DNA of 64,000 bases from Paramyrothecium sp. XJ0827 (taxonomy: Eukaryota; Ascomycota; Sordariomycetes; Hypocreales; Stachybotryaceae), in assembly GCA_020881915.1 (NCBI GenBank), contig JAJFPB010000009.1, positions 2,418,001 to 2,482,000 on the forward strand, written 5' to 3'. The position numbers and the translations under genes are program-made. This document shows, piece after piece, positions 48,601-59,417 of the stretch. The notes under the pieces were generated by a model. It searched no databases. It saw only the letters and a list, made by a program, of their open reading frames with translations, and was not told the DNA's origin. Each line of letters opens with the position of its first letter. The stretch's first letter is position 1.

Positions 48601-50096
48601 CATGCAAAGACAACCGAACTAGTTGTCTTCCCACCAGAGTCTACATCGCATCGCAAGACGGTCCCAGGCTCTACATACCAGTTGTTCCGGCTTCTCTTCA
48701 TCTTTTTGTCGTGCACTACTTTGAAGATGGACTGCAAAGCTAGTCGGCTATCGGGATTCGAGGTCAAGTTACCGCCGTGAAGTGCTATATTCTGCGGGAC
48801 AATCATGAGCCGTTGCTAAATAAAATGAAGACTGGGAGAGCAGAATAGCTCTTACCTCAAACTCAGAGAATTCCATGATTGATCTCGACACGTGTCTATA
48901 GACCAGTGAGTAATGCCATTCGCGATGATCTTGACTTTGGACAGACGGACAACCATGTAATGCGGTCAGCTTCGCCTGCACCAGGGGCTCCGGCAGGCGG
49001 ATTGCTGTATCTTGTAAGCTCCAGAGCTACTGATATTGGACCTAGCTCATCTGGGTATATGCGAGCCGAGCTAAACTCATTGCGCTCCATGGGGGTCGGG
49101 TTCGACTCCAGAATTGGCATTGTGAGCTGGCGGCGCGGAGATTTGTGCTCCTGCGTCTTCCTTCTTATTTGCACTACGAGACCAGCTTTTCGAGCCGCAG
49201 ATCGAGATCTGATTGATTCCTCACGCTCACTTTCCTCAGCTGACGAGTCAGTTGATGTGTAGCCGGAGGAGGAACTACTGGATGAAGTGATCGACGACGT
49301 AGCTTTTTTGGTCCTCTTCCAACCCGGAGGAGGCGGTGGACCAGGTGGTGGAAACCCGGCAGGACGAGCCCCCGGAGCCATGGGGGGATAACTTGGGAAT
49401 TTAGGACCCTCGGGCACGAACTTGCGGTCAAAACGATTGATTGGTGCAGCTCCCGGAACGTTTGGTGGAGGCATGTCTGCTCTCCACGGCGGTGGGCTTA
49501 GTGACCCTTTTGAGTCGGATTCACCAACGACCTTCTTAGCCGTCTTCTTCTTGACCGGCTTGCCTGCAAGAAAACTCAACATGGCAGAGGTGTTTTTCGC
49601 CGAGGGAACGGACTTCTTTTTGTCGCCGACAATTATCAGTGGCTCCGGCGGCACAGGCACAGGCCTTGGAGGGCCTGGGACTGAGGTGTTCGGCGGAGGA
49701 AATCCGGGTCTTGGTGGACGAGGCCCGGGAGGTGGAACACCTGGAGCTCTAGGAAATTTATCTATAGGCCACATAGTCATGGTGATGGACATGCCGGGTC
49801 GAACCAAGTGATTCCATACTGCTGGGAGGATTATTTCTCCCTCAGCGTCTGATAAGTCATAGTGGCCCTGTGCAACGTGGGGCCCTAGTACGTCGACCTG
49901 TTGAAAAGCGAACCTGATCATTTCATCCATGCCCTGCGAGTAGGTCAGAGCAGCTGCGTTGGCGCTCACGGGGCTCAGGGGTTTAACTCACCCGCCATTC
50001 TTGCACCAGCTTGAAGGGAAAGGTGAATTTCCTGCCCACGGCGTCCTTGAAGCGGATCGGGGCCGGGTCTTGATCGCTTGGCGGTTGAGACGCCAT
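45686..50096 (-). CDS. ubiquitin-like domain protein with CorA-like C-terminal membrane module
   Basis: Large fungal protein of unknown function. Exons: 50096-49992, 49933-48951, 48895-48856, 48791-48389, 48334-48171, 48101-47747, 47658-47192, 47138-46377 and 46306-45686. They close in frame at 1299 aa. The N-terminal ubiquitin-like fold reads IRFKDAVGRKFTFPF and then GHYDLSDAEGEIILP (residues about 14-90). A Pro/Gly-rich stretch and a Ser-rich low-complexity stretch follow. Next comes a conserved block around WYVEPGTVLRCD, then a long helical region. The C-terminus is CorA-like, with two spans near the end (TVVTVTFLPLSFVAAYMS, then LAVLVAVFCVSVAW). Where CorA has GMN, this protein has SMN (YMSMNG). 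Magnesium transport is therefore not assured. One donor (GTCCGT, 48950) is weak but is the only one giving the family's WLHV join. Confidence 0.88.
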
Positions 50097-51111
50097 GATG
50101 ATGTGACGAGTTGGTTTTGGAGTCTTCTCAAGGGGTTTGGCTGTTGTTGGGCGGTACGACTGCTTCGGGAGACGGACATGACATTTGCCAGATGGGCTTC
50201 AGTCTCAATTTCGCGCAGATAACCATGAGGAGGTGTCTTCGAAAGAGATTGTATGTCGCTAGGGCAGCCAGTTACGTGCAAAGGGCCACCGTTCAGGCAA
50301 ACTCGAATAGTGCGACAGAACGAGCGGTAAATATGGAGGAGCATCAGCAGTTGCTTATTTGTGCACCATTTGAAGAGGGGCTGGGCGTGCATGAAGTGCA
50401 TGGCTGACTCACTTGTCCAGGATCAGCCCCTGCAATTGAGGCTCGGCTGTCATTTTATCACCCGCCCACGCTGCACTGCAATTGGAGTAATCTCTCTTCC
50501 TTTCCACAGTCCCATAATGTTACGAAACCAAGGGCTGCCAAAAACCTCTTCCTACTATCGGGAGGACCCCCAGCCTGAACAAGGATCCTGCGTTCCTGAG
50601 CTGTAGCCAGCTTCTTTCACTATTTGCGGCATCGCCAGCGAGCACTGGGAGCACAACATAGGAATGTGGTGCATTGCCCTTGTCCACAAGAAATTATCGA
50701 CATGCCAGTTGTTGATGTCGTGGTGGACGTCTGGAGCAAATTCGAGTTTGGTGAAAAGTACCCAAAATCTTCTTCCCCGCACCGCAAATTTGACTTGTAG
50801 AAGTGACCAAGAGTCATGCTTACAATCCATAATTCTCACATAAACTGGTAGTGGCTGGACCTAAGATCGAAATAAATTTGAAAGGCTCTAGCTTTAGTCG
50901 ACTCAGATTTCGTGGAAAACATTCCAAAAATGGCCTATCTTCAAGCTGATAAAATGGCCCAGTACATCCTTAGCGACAACCGAAATAATGATTCAGACGG
51001 AAATTTAAGAGGAGAAGACGGCCAAAAATCATCCTGCCTGCTAGTCGACGCCGGTGATAGAAATTCTTGCATATCATTTCGAAATTGTAAAAGGCGAACG
51101 ATTCCCGCTGC
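50097..51111. other. intergenic, includes the promoter of the ubiquitin-like/CorA-like gene
   Basis: About 1 kb, no recognised gene. Short frames on both strands only. Confidence 0.4.
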
Positions 51112-51870
51112 TTAAAGTGCCAGAAACATCGCTGTCAAGCCTGCCATGCCTACAACGAGACGCACGATTTGGGGTCCCAGGACAGCTTCGGCACCACTAT
51201 AGCCCTGGTAAGCCCAAGGATAGCACTTCTCTTTGCCTTCATTATACTCTTCGCCCGGCCCAATCCCAAAGCTCCGTATCGAATTTGGCACTGTCTGACA
51301 TTGGCCACTCGATTCGGTCTGACAGCTCGTTTCGAACCATGGGAACTCGTCCGAGTCGACATCCCTGCCCGGTTCCTTCTGCATGCAGTCGTCGAATGCG
51401 TAGATGTATAGCACCCAAGAACCTCCTTCACCAGGTTCGGGGATTGCGGCGTTGACCTGGCTGTACCAAATCTGGGAGTAGTTTGCCTGAGAGCTGAAAT
51501 CATCTCTGTTCTGAATGTGCCAGTGGACACCGTTAGGCTCGATTATATCTCCGCTCTGTGAGTCGAAGTATGTTTGGGAAGAGTTTTGAAACCCTGTGTC
51601 ATTGTCTTGGCTAAACAAATCCGAGACATTGAAGCATGTAAATGACACAGGAACGGTAGATGTGGTGATCACAAGGCCATTCGACGGGTCTTGCTCGCAT
51701 GTCGATTCTTGGTTGTCGGCTAGAAAGGAGACCGTAAGATTTCCATCCCTATGAATGGTAAGCAAGTCACAACAATTATCAATGTTGGATCAACTTCCAT
51801 ACCCTCCTATAGCCTGCGCGGCGACCGAAGATATTATTGTTGCAGATAAGGTGAGTGACTTGAGAGTCAT
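51112..51870 (-). CDS. small secreted, probably GPI-anchored protein of unknown function
   Basis: Exons 51870-51803 and 51748-51112 are joined by a 54-nt intron and close at 234 aa. Exon 1 is almost entirely a signal peptide (MTLKSLTLSATIISSVAAQA). The mature part has several Cys (CEQD, FTCFN, DDCMQ, SCQTES, GQCQ, KCYPW), many N-x-S/T sites and a YIYAFDDC stretch. The tail ends in a hydrophobic segment without charged residues (GMAGLTAMFLAL), typical of a GPI signal. No family with known function was recognised. A TATAAT-like site lies about 80 nt upstream of the start. It is probably a cell-surface protein. Confidence 0.7.
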
Positions 51871-53268
51871 GATGCCGATACAGATTCAAGGCAGTGGATG
51901 GGTTCACTAACTTCAAAGCTATGAGAAGACCCGGGCGCAATAAGTGTAATTATACAGTAGTATAGCAGGAAACCAGTCAATGGAAAATGAGTGAGATTTC
52001 TATCAATAGCATATGAAGTCACCTTCAATACTGTTGTTGCGTCATGATCTGCAGCTTATGCTTGGAGGGCGCAGTCGGGCAGGGGGCCAAGGTTGTGTCG
52101 CATGCCGCAGAACCAGCATCCTAACAACAACGGCACATGATCCCTGGCTTTGTATCGCAGACAAAAAAGTGTTTGGAGAGCGTATGACAGCCTTCTTCAA
52201 TGCCTTTCTGGTCACTCATGGCAGCTACTGGGAAGGAACCGTCACCAAATTGGACAACGCAGATGGACGTACGATGTTCTGGACACAATTATTTCTCTTC
52301 GAGGCAACTGTAGCAAAGACACTCAAACGCACATTTTGCCTTAAAATTCCCATCAGTTCTCAAAAAGCATCACACAGTTGCTTCCTGCTCGTCTACCAAG
52401 GTTTCATCTCACATCGACGGGCATACGACGGGGGTGGAAATCTTTGTTGGAGCAAGTCTAGTTGGCACTGAATGGGTCTCACATGGTTTACGTGCTTTTT
52501 CAGTCCATTAGATATTGATTGCATGACTTTAGCTTCTTGAAAACATCGACTCAAGAATCCCGTTTACCTGGTTCCCCGTAGGCCTCAGTGACCCACTGCC
52601 AAGCATCCATCGTACCTCTACAATGATTGTGGATGTGACAGACCTTCCTTGGACAGATCCTCAGCCGGGAAGTTGGATAATCCTGTCTATCAATAAGTCA
52701 AATTACAACATCAAATGTCATTTAGAAAATATGTTGTCATTCCTGGTTGACCGTGATTCAAAATGGCGGTCTTACGTCATTGTATTTGTTGGTAGGCTAT
52801 TGAGCCTCTTGTGATCGCCGAAGGATTTGCCCAACCGTACAAAACAAACAATGGGGGCCAAGGGCAAGGTACGAGTGGACAGGTGGGTAAAAATTCCTGG
52901 CGATCATGACGATGTTTCTAAATCCGGCGGCTCAAGGGCCAACAAAACAAATCGTTTGGTGACCGCCTGCTTGTCTTGGCGGATCCATGGTCGCGCGATA
53001 TTGCCCTTTTGAGCAAGTGACCAGTTGAGATAGGCATGCACAGCCAGACCGAACGCATGGATCGATGAACAAAGCGCTGTGCCTCGTAGATCTCATTCCA
53101 ACTTTGTGCAACAAGAAGAGCCTGCATGACGAGAAGGAGCTAAATATATAAGCAAGGCGAAATGGAGAAATAGGAAAGCGTCTCCCAGAATTAATCCACA
53201 TTATCCAAAAGTCTGTCTTGGTCTGTTATCAATTCATTTGAGTCTAAATTATTTAATCTCCCGCCAAG
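51871..53268. other. intergenic, with TATA-like box before the next gene
   Basis: About 1.4 kb. No convincing gene. An open frame at 52013-52471 lacks motifs and splicing support. A TAAATATATAAG element at 53141-53152 lies about 120 nt before the start of the next gene and is a likely core promoter. Confidence 0.45.
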
Positions 53269-54316
53269 ATGACTTCTGCAATAGTGACGCCCTCACTAGG
53301 CCTAGTGAATGGTAGTCTGGGGCTCGTGGGCATCTTCCAAAGCCTTTTTCCGGACCCAGCTCATGGTCAGGGCACCGTAATCAGCATCAAAGCAGGAAGA
53401 AAAGAAAGTGATGACCCTGGAATGGTAGGTATATCATTCCTGTTACTCACGAATCGACGGTACTGAGCTTATGCAGGCCGGTGATATTGCTGCGGCGTAT
53501 GTCTTTGACATTGACAACATCTATATGGGCAAGGGGGATGGTACAAGCCTCGAGAGTGGAGACTACAAAGAAGTAGTATTCGATCAAGAGTCCCCTGGCG
53601 CACGAGCGGGGCACGTTGGCATCGCCGTCGACAGCGATGCCGTATGTGTTGCTTGGGTAACAGTCAAGCAACATGACAACAGCGGAGGAGGCGCGTGGAC
53701 TGGCGATATTGGTTCTGAGTGTGGCCAAGACTGGTATGAACAGAACCAGAGAGCCGGGACCCATCTGGAGTCTGGTGAGGATTACGTCCCAAGGTGCACT
53801 TGGTTAGCCGCAGATCATAGCGAAGGCGTTCCGAGCGCTGCCATGAAGTTTTCCATCAGGGCCTACGGAGAAGATGCTACCGAAGTTGTTAGCAACGACG
53901 CAGGCTGCAATTACACCGTTTGGGGACCGGACAACGGGCCCATCAGTAGTACGTTTTTTCTTCGTGTCCAACTGGCGAATGACTACTGATGCTATACAGA
54001 AGCGCCAGGGAAGCGGGCTAACCGAGTGCGACGTCGATGGATGGAGGAGAGGCTAGTTGTTTCAGGGATTCCAAGCCACAGAGCAGAGAACCTGTGCAAC
54101 TCGGACAGCTCATGGGGCCCAGATTTCGTTGGCCCGGATGGCTATTTCTGCGACATGGAAAGCAAGACACTTACGCCCCTCTGCTCTACCGAGGACGTCG
54201 ACGGCTGCGTCAATATTGACGGGAAAAAGAAGAGAGTGGAAAAACGAAGCACTGTGTCCAAACGCGAGGTTTATTCTCATTTCAAGTCTTACAAGAGAGT
54301 AGACGATTGGGATTAA
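53269..54316 (+). CDS. conserved fungal protein of unknown function
   Basis: Exons 53269-53424, 53477-53948 and 54000-54316 close at 314 aa. The start ATG is preceded by a purine-rich context and a TATA box 120 nt upstream. The middle part is acidic and Gly-rich, with a beta-sandwich look (VGIAVDSDAVCVAWVTV). The C-terminal part has a Trp/Arg patch (RRRWMEERLVVS), then regularly spaced Cys residues (LCNSDSSWGPDFV, YFCDM, LCSTED, GCVN), a pattern seen in a group of ascomycete proteins without assigned function. No clear signal peptide, although the N-terminus is hydrophobic. The second intron (51 nt) is a multiple of three and stop-free. Confidence 0.75.
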
Positions 54317-54833
54317 CAGCGTTCGGGTTTTGCCGCTTATAACAGTTCTACTTAGGGCCATCACTCTAAAAAGGTTCTTGCCGCAGAACAACCATCCAAT
54401 AACATGCGTTACATAGGCATCGACAATGCTTGATCATGAATTGGCCCTCCTCGAAAGAGATCTTGTCCTCAAAAGGAGCAAAGCAATAGCGGGCCTCCAT
54501 CGTCTCACACCTCGTGGTCCGTCTTCATTCTAGCGGCCATTGGCCCCACCGAGGAAGCAAGGAAGCAAGGAAGCAAGGAAGCAAGGAAGCAAGGAAGCAA
54601 GGAAGCAAGGAAGCAAGGAAGCAAGGAAGCAAGGAAGCAAGGGAGCAAGGAAAGTGTTGTCGGGCGTTGTATGGAAGGACAAGACAATGACCTGAGGTGA
54701 CCATGTAACATAAGGAAAGGTTGATCGGTGACGAGAGGCGGCTGCGTCTTGAACGATGTGAGATTCAACCTCCGTGTCGATGTCTCAAACCTTGTATATG
54801 TTCCCCATAACCAATTTATACACTATCCATGCA
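54317..54833. other. convergent intergenic region holding a tandem repeat
   Basis: Lies between two stop codons. Besides the 8-bp repeat annotated separately, nothing was recognised. Confidence 0.5.
54552..54642 (+). repeat. minisatellite, (AGGAAGCA)n, about 11 perfect copies
   Basis: The 8-bp unit repeats head to tail about 11 times without error, then breaks down through a variant unit (AGGGAGCA). Because 8 is not a multiple of 3, all frames through it repeat every 24 nt. The perfect copies suggest recent slippage expansion. Confidence 0.95.
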
Positions 54834-56022
54834 TCAATCCAGTGAAGGACGGGCCGTTTCGGAGATGTGAACCTTGACATAGATCTTCTGAATGGCAAGC
54901 GTCTTAGCATGGGCCACAATGAGCTGCAAGTCCGTGGCACCACAGCGGAAGGCTTCAAGTTCATAGCCATCCTTCATCGAATAGCCAGTACCCATGAACA
55001 TGACTCTTTCTGCGTTGCGGGAGAAAGCAGGCTTGTGTGCGCATGTATCCTCGGGGTTCTTGAGCTTGATGCTGAATTCGCCCGGCCGCACAGTGATTGT
55101 CGATGGATGGGCGAGGGTAATGTTGGGCTGTCGTTGCTTCGCAGGTGGCGCAGCGCCATCCATGATATATCGGTCGAAACTGGCGGCGAACTCAAAAAGA
55201 CTGTCGGAGAGGTTGGTGACAAAATCTGTGGGATGCTTGACTGCAAATGACCAGTGGGTTAGCAGAGCTGTACAAGAGAATGTTGGGTAGGGACGTACTT
55301 TGCGCTCGAGGTTGCTTGAAAATATCAGAGAACTTGGGCTCGACGCTGATGAGTAGCGAATCTCGTGCCCAGGCAAGTTTGCCAGACATCTCCAATGAAA
55401 CCTGGCCAAGCGGTTGCGGGGACTTCCTGATCACTGCCTCCAGCTCAATATCGAAAAAGTCAAGCCTCGCACCCAAACATGCTTGGGCTGTAGCGGCGTC
55501 CTTGTGGCCCTCGATGACCAGGTTGAAGAACTTGGGCTCACCGGAGGTGGTGTGGAAGATCAAGTACTTGACCGTAAACCCGGTCTCGCTGATGAAGGGA
55601 TCCCTGGCCACCACTTTGATGTTTCTCTTGAAGAACCTACACGCAAAGTTCGTTATCCCCTCCAGGTCAATGTCAGCATTGTTCTTGAAATCCTTGGTTA
55701 AGGAAGAAGTGTTCTTGCCAAGCTCGAAGAATCGACGTGCTGCTTCGGACTTTGGACCAATCTGTTCGTCAGCACTGGGGGTTGGTTGAGCAGGTTTACC
55801 GCCAGACATGGGCAAGACAAATTGGGGAGGAGTTGGGGTAGAGCCAGATTTGGGTGTCCGAGGATCGTCGACTCTAGGAGAAGGCTTAGGGTCACCGACT
55901 CGAGGGGAATTGCGATCGCCAACTATGGGGGACGACTTGTGGTCTCCGACCATGGGGGACGGCCTGCGCTCCCCGACATTGTGATGCTTCTGGTCGCCAA
56001 ACCTGGGGGTTCTGGGATCCAT
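54834..56022 (-). CDS. uncharacterised protein with N-terminal VGD repeats
   Basis: Exons 56022-55299 and 55240-54834 close at 376 aa. The first 65 residues are a disordered, charged tract built of about five imperfect repeats (VGDHKSSPI, VGDRNSPR, VGDPKPSPR, VDDPRTPK), visible also in the DNA. A folded part of about 290 residues follows, with FFELGKN near its start and the region ending ARPSLD. Its alternating hydrophobic pattern suggests beta-strands. No signal peptide, membrane span or catalytic motif seen. I do not recognise the family. A small single-domain fungal protein that binds something through the repeat tail is possible but unsupported. Confidence 0.7.
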
Positions 56023-56458
56023 GGCGATGCCACGTTGTTGGTGTACAAGAGGGAGAGATGCATCGACGGCACAGCAAGGTGAAGAACAGAGTGAAAAATG
56101 CCGAGGAGAAGATCAGAGTGAGCAAGGTCGAGGAGAAGAATAGAGTGAGAAAGGCTGATGTCTGAATGGAGCAACCTGATATTTCAGGGAAGCGATGCGA
56201 GGTGTGAATGAAGCGAACAGTGGTTAAGGAGATCAAGTCCAGAGATGTCAAGATGAGAAGGATGGAGAAGAGGCGAGAGATGGTTGTTGTGCTTTGGATA
56301 TAACCTTTCTTAGGTGGCGCGAGCAAAGCAGAGTCACATGGCGAGCGCAGCTGCTGCCTGGGGTTGTTCCGGCATACTTTCTTTGTTGTGCACCGCACAA
56401 GTTTGAGACAGAGTAAACGCAGCTGCAAACCTACCGTCTGCGGTGTAACTTGAAAGCC

Positions 56459-56532
<74 letters not shown>

Positions 56533-56640
56533 GGTGCCCACTCTCCTTTCCAAGTGTGTGGGCAGGTCACTTTCGCCTTGTCGGACTCGACAGGCCAAGC
56601 AAGGCCCAAGGCACCCTGCTCTTTGCCCCTCAGTCTTTAC
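56023..56640. other. promoter-side intergenic region with a TC microsatellite
   Basis: Separates the VGD-repeat gene from a doubtful gene on the other strand. Its left end is the likely 5' UTR and promoter of the VGD-repeat gene; the microsatellite is annotated separately. Confidence 0.45.
56461..56533 (+). repeat. (TC)n microsatellite
   Basis: About 73 nt of nearly pure TC dinucleotide repeat, interrupted by one TA near the start and one TTT near position 56515. It produces long low-complexity frames (Ser-Leu on one strand, Arg-Glu on the other) that are not genes. Confidence 0.97.
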
Positions 56641-57529
56641 TTCTTCCTTGCGCCACCCGCTGCTTTCCACAAGGACTACAATGTCCTCTATGAGGACATC
56701 CTTAAGCTTGCGTTACCTCATTACCCCCTTGTTGCGCACAAGCTTTGGAACGACGTGGAAGCGGACGTTCTCGACAACATGGCTGCCCAGTTGTGGACTC
56801 TGGGTAACAAGAAATCCTACGACTGCGTTGGTGGTGCCCCCTTCTTCACTGACACGCAGAACGACGTTGGCTGGTTCAACCTCGAGGAGTTCTTCCAGAG
56901 CAGTGAATACACCACAGACAAGGTGAAAGAGTCAGTTAACTGTTACGATTTAGCGCACCTGGCAGACATCGCAATCCACCACCTCGGGGATAGAGTAGTC
57001 CAACAGCAAGTAAGTGCTTCTTCATTCTTCTTTCGCATTGTTACTGACCAGGGATGTCTCAGCTGTTGACTTCTCGGGTGATGGAGTACGAAAATGAGTG
57101 GGGCTACATCTTGCCCAGCACCCTCTTTGGGTGGGAGAATCATGAATGTCGAGTATGCATTCCCCCTTTTGGAAACACCCCAGAGAACAGGGCGACAAGC
57201 CCTGGTACGTCGCCTGAGACGATAAATCGCGATCTCGATTCTCTCGCCACCGCTATCTCTTGGTACGATCTCGGGTTCGGGACCATGAGGGGGCTTTCGA
57301 TGTGTGCCTTTGTAAGCTCAAGTTCAGGGGAGCACCTCCTGACCCCAGTGGTGACGTTCTTGGTGTCCCATCCACCATGTTAAGAGCAAGCGGTCAACTC
57401 ACGGCATCCGAGTACCACAAACAAAGCACCGACCCTCATCGCTTTGCCGGCCCCATGCAACCATCCCAATCTATCCGTGAGTCAAAGCACGACAAAACTG
57501 CCAATCTGACCTTTTTCTAACAAGCCTGG
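56641..57529 (+). CDS. doubtful or decaying gene of unknown function
   Basis: An open segment up to 57009 has coding character (YEDILKLALPHYPLV, then GWFNLEEFFQSSEYT) and ends at a clean GTAAGT donor. After a 42-nt candidate intron (acceptor CTGACCAG) the sense continues in more than one frame: WGYILPSTLFGWENHE in one, VSAVDFSGDGV in another. A last segment from about 57272 (HEGAFDVCLCKLKF) is in yet another frame. No initiating ATG is visible at the left end. Either several introns were missed or the gene is broken. I do not recognise the family. Confidence 0.3.
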
Positions 57530-59417
57530 CTTTCCGCAGAGAGAAGGACAATCATTGGCCAAAAGAAGGGGCAGTAATGGATGAATTTGACACACTGATG
57601 CAGGACAGTCTCTGGTGGGCTTTGGGGGCGGGGTTTAGGATCGTCAATGCCATTGGCATTGTGGCTTTGTTCGTTCGTCTTGCTTGGGGTTGTTTTCCAC
57701 TCCTCCTTATGTCCTTAGTCGGTAGAAATTAATCTTCGCGTGGGAAATTAGTGAGTCGTGTGCCACCTGCACCCTCCTTGCTTACGGTGATTCTTTGTAG
57801 TCCGGGTCCAGCTGTTGAGCTGTCACGTTAGATAGTCTTAGTAGGTACACCGGTGGGTTGTTGGCTGCCATTCAGGAGGCTTGGTGGGTGCGTCTTTGAA
57901 TAAAGTGATATCGGAGTGAGACATGAGCTTTATGACTTTGTGGATTCATGTTGGTAAACGATTGTATATCAGAGTATTGCTCAGGACTGGGCAAGATCTA
58001 TGCAGCCATGAGCGTACTGATTCGTACGTTGTGCATTGCCGTCCAATTGCATATGCACCATGCAGTCTACAACCTATCAGAGCCGCAGGACGTTGGGAAG
58101 CTAGACATGCATTCGGGCGGCCTCCTTTCACCACCCGGCCAGCACATGCTGGGGACGCCTCAATATGCTGCACGAAATAATTTAAGAGAATGGTTCTATG
58201 TGGCAAAGGATGTCCTTTACGATGACCATGTGAGACTTAATTCAGGCAAGTAACAGCGATATTCGGCAGAATGGCATTAGTGGAATCTCCACGCAACCAA
58301 AGCCAAGTTAAAGCCCCGAGAGGGCCTTGACAACTCGTTAGACGGGGCGACAATATGGACTCCTTTTTTCATGAAATATAAACGCGATTACTGCTACTTT
58401 ATGTGTGGCCGCGAGCTGACTCTGTTCGTGACCAACAAGTGCGCTACATGCAGCACTTGAATCACATTTGACCATGATCGTGGTGTCTGCAAAACTAGAG
58501 CCTCACGTTACTTTCGGTTGGAGGATGCAACTGCACTCTTGATTACATGGGGCGTTGGGCGATTATGCAGCACGTTACGGCATAAATCCTCCGGCACGTA
58601 TGAGCGAACGCACGGAATTTGTCTTCACTGGGGAGGTAGATGGTTAGAGGAAACAATGGAGACACAAGAGGCCTCCTTTGATTGACCAGTCAAGTGGCGT
58701 GTCCGTGGTGGCGGTGTGATATCAATGTCTGAAACGTATCAAATGACACTGGCGAGATATGTGTCGAGATATCGCGGTCGTAAACCACCAAAAGTCGCGC
58801 AACGGCGATCGCGCACTCACGACTGCGTACAATCCCATCTTTCTGTGCGGATGCACAGCCTCACTGATCCCACAAGGTCAGCAAGGATCGACACATGCCT
58901 AATAAAGCTTCAACAAGACATGCAAATGACCACAGGTCCACACTTATGCTTGTCAATGCGGGCAACCTGTGGAAGCAACCTACTCCGGCATGACCTGCAA
59001 TCGTGACTGGAGACGGGCCAGGGGCGAGTGATCCTACCAGCAGGCATGAATATGCGTTTTGGAGCGCTTGCCGCTATCAGACGCACCGGCAACGCAGTGT
59101 TATTTCTGCGGATGGCTTCGTTTTCGTGGGTTGGGGTTGTCGCCGGCGGCCTCCCACGGCCCCTCGTGCGCGCAATAGAGACAACTTACTGTCCCATTTT
59201 GCCAGAACTGTTCATTACCAGAATTAGATAAATACCTGATGGTACTGCGCCATGAACATATGAACGCATAGCGGTGACTTGCTTGGACTTGACGGGTTCA
59301 GTTGTGCGGCTCCTCACTACTCTTCGCTTCAACGACTCCTCAACCTCGCTCTGAACCCGTCCTTGTCTCCTGTCACCAGCTTTCACCTAGCAAACCCTAA
59401 CTTTGGAGACCTCAGCC
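57530..59417. other. long intergenic region, nothing recognised
   Basis: About 1.9 kb of mixed composition with short frames only. No RNA gene, repeat or exon could be supported. The right end must contain the MATE transporter promoter. Confidence 0.4.

Noticed and set aside
52013..52471. A 152-codon open frame on the plus strand
   Set aside because: No recognisable domain, odd composition, no promoter signal or intron; left as intergenic.
54552..54642. Tandem array considered as a CRISPR
   Set aside because: 8-bp units without spacers in a eukaryotic genome.
54505..54768. Minus-strand frame encoding a repeated Leu/Pro/Cys/Phe/Ala/Ser peptide
   Set aside because: Produced entirely by the 8-bp minisatellite.
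56431..56926. Ser-Leu and Arg-Glu rich frames over the TC tract
   Set aside because: Low-complexity translation of a microsatellite, not a gene.
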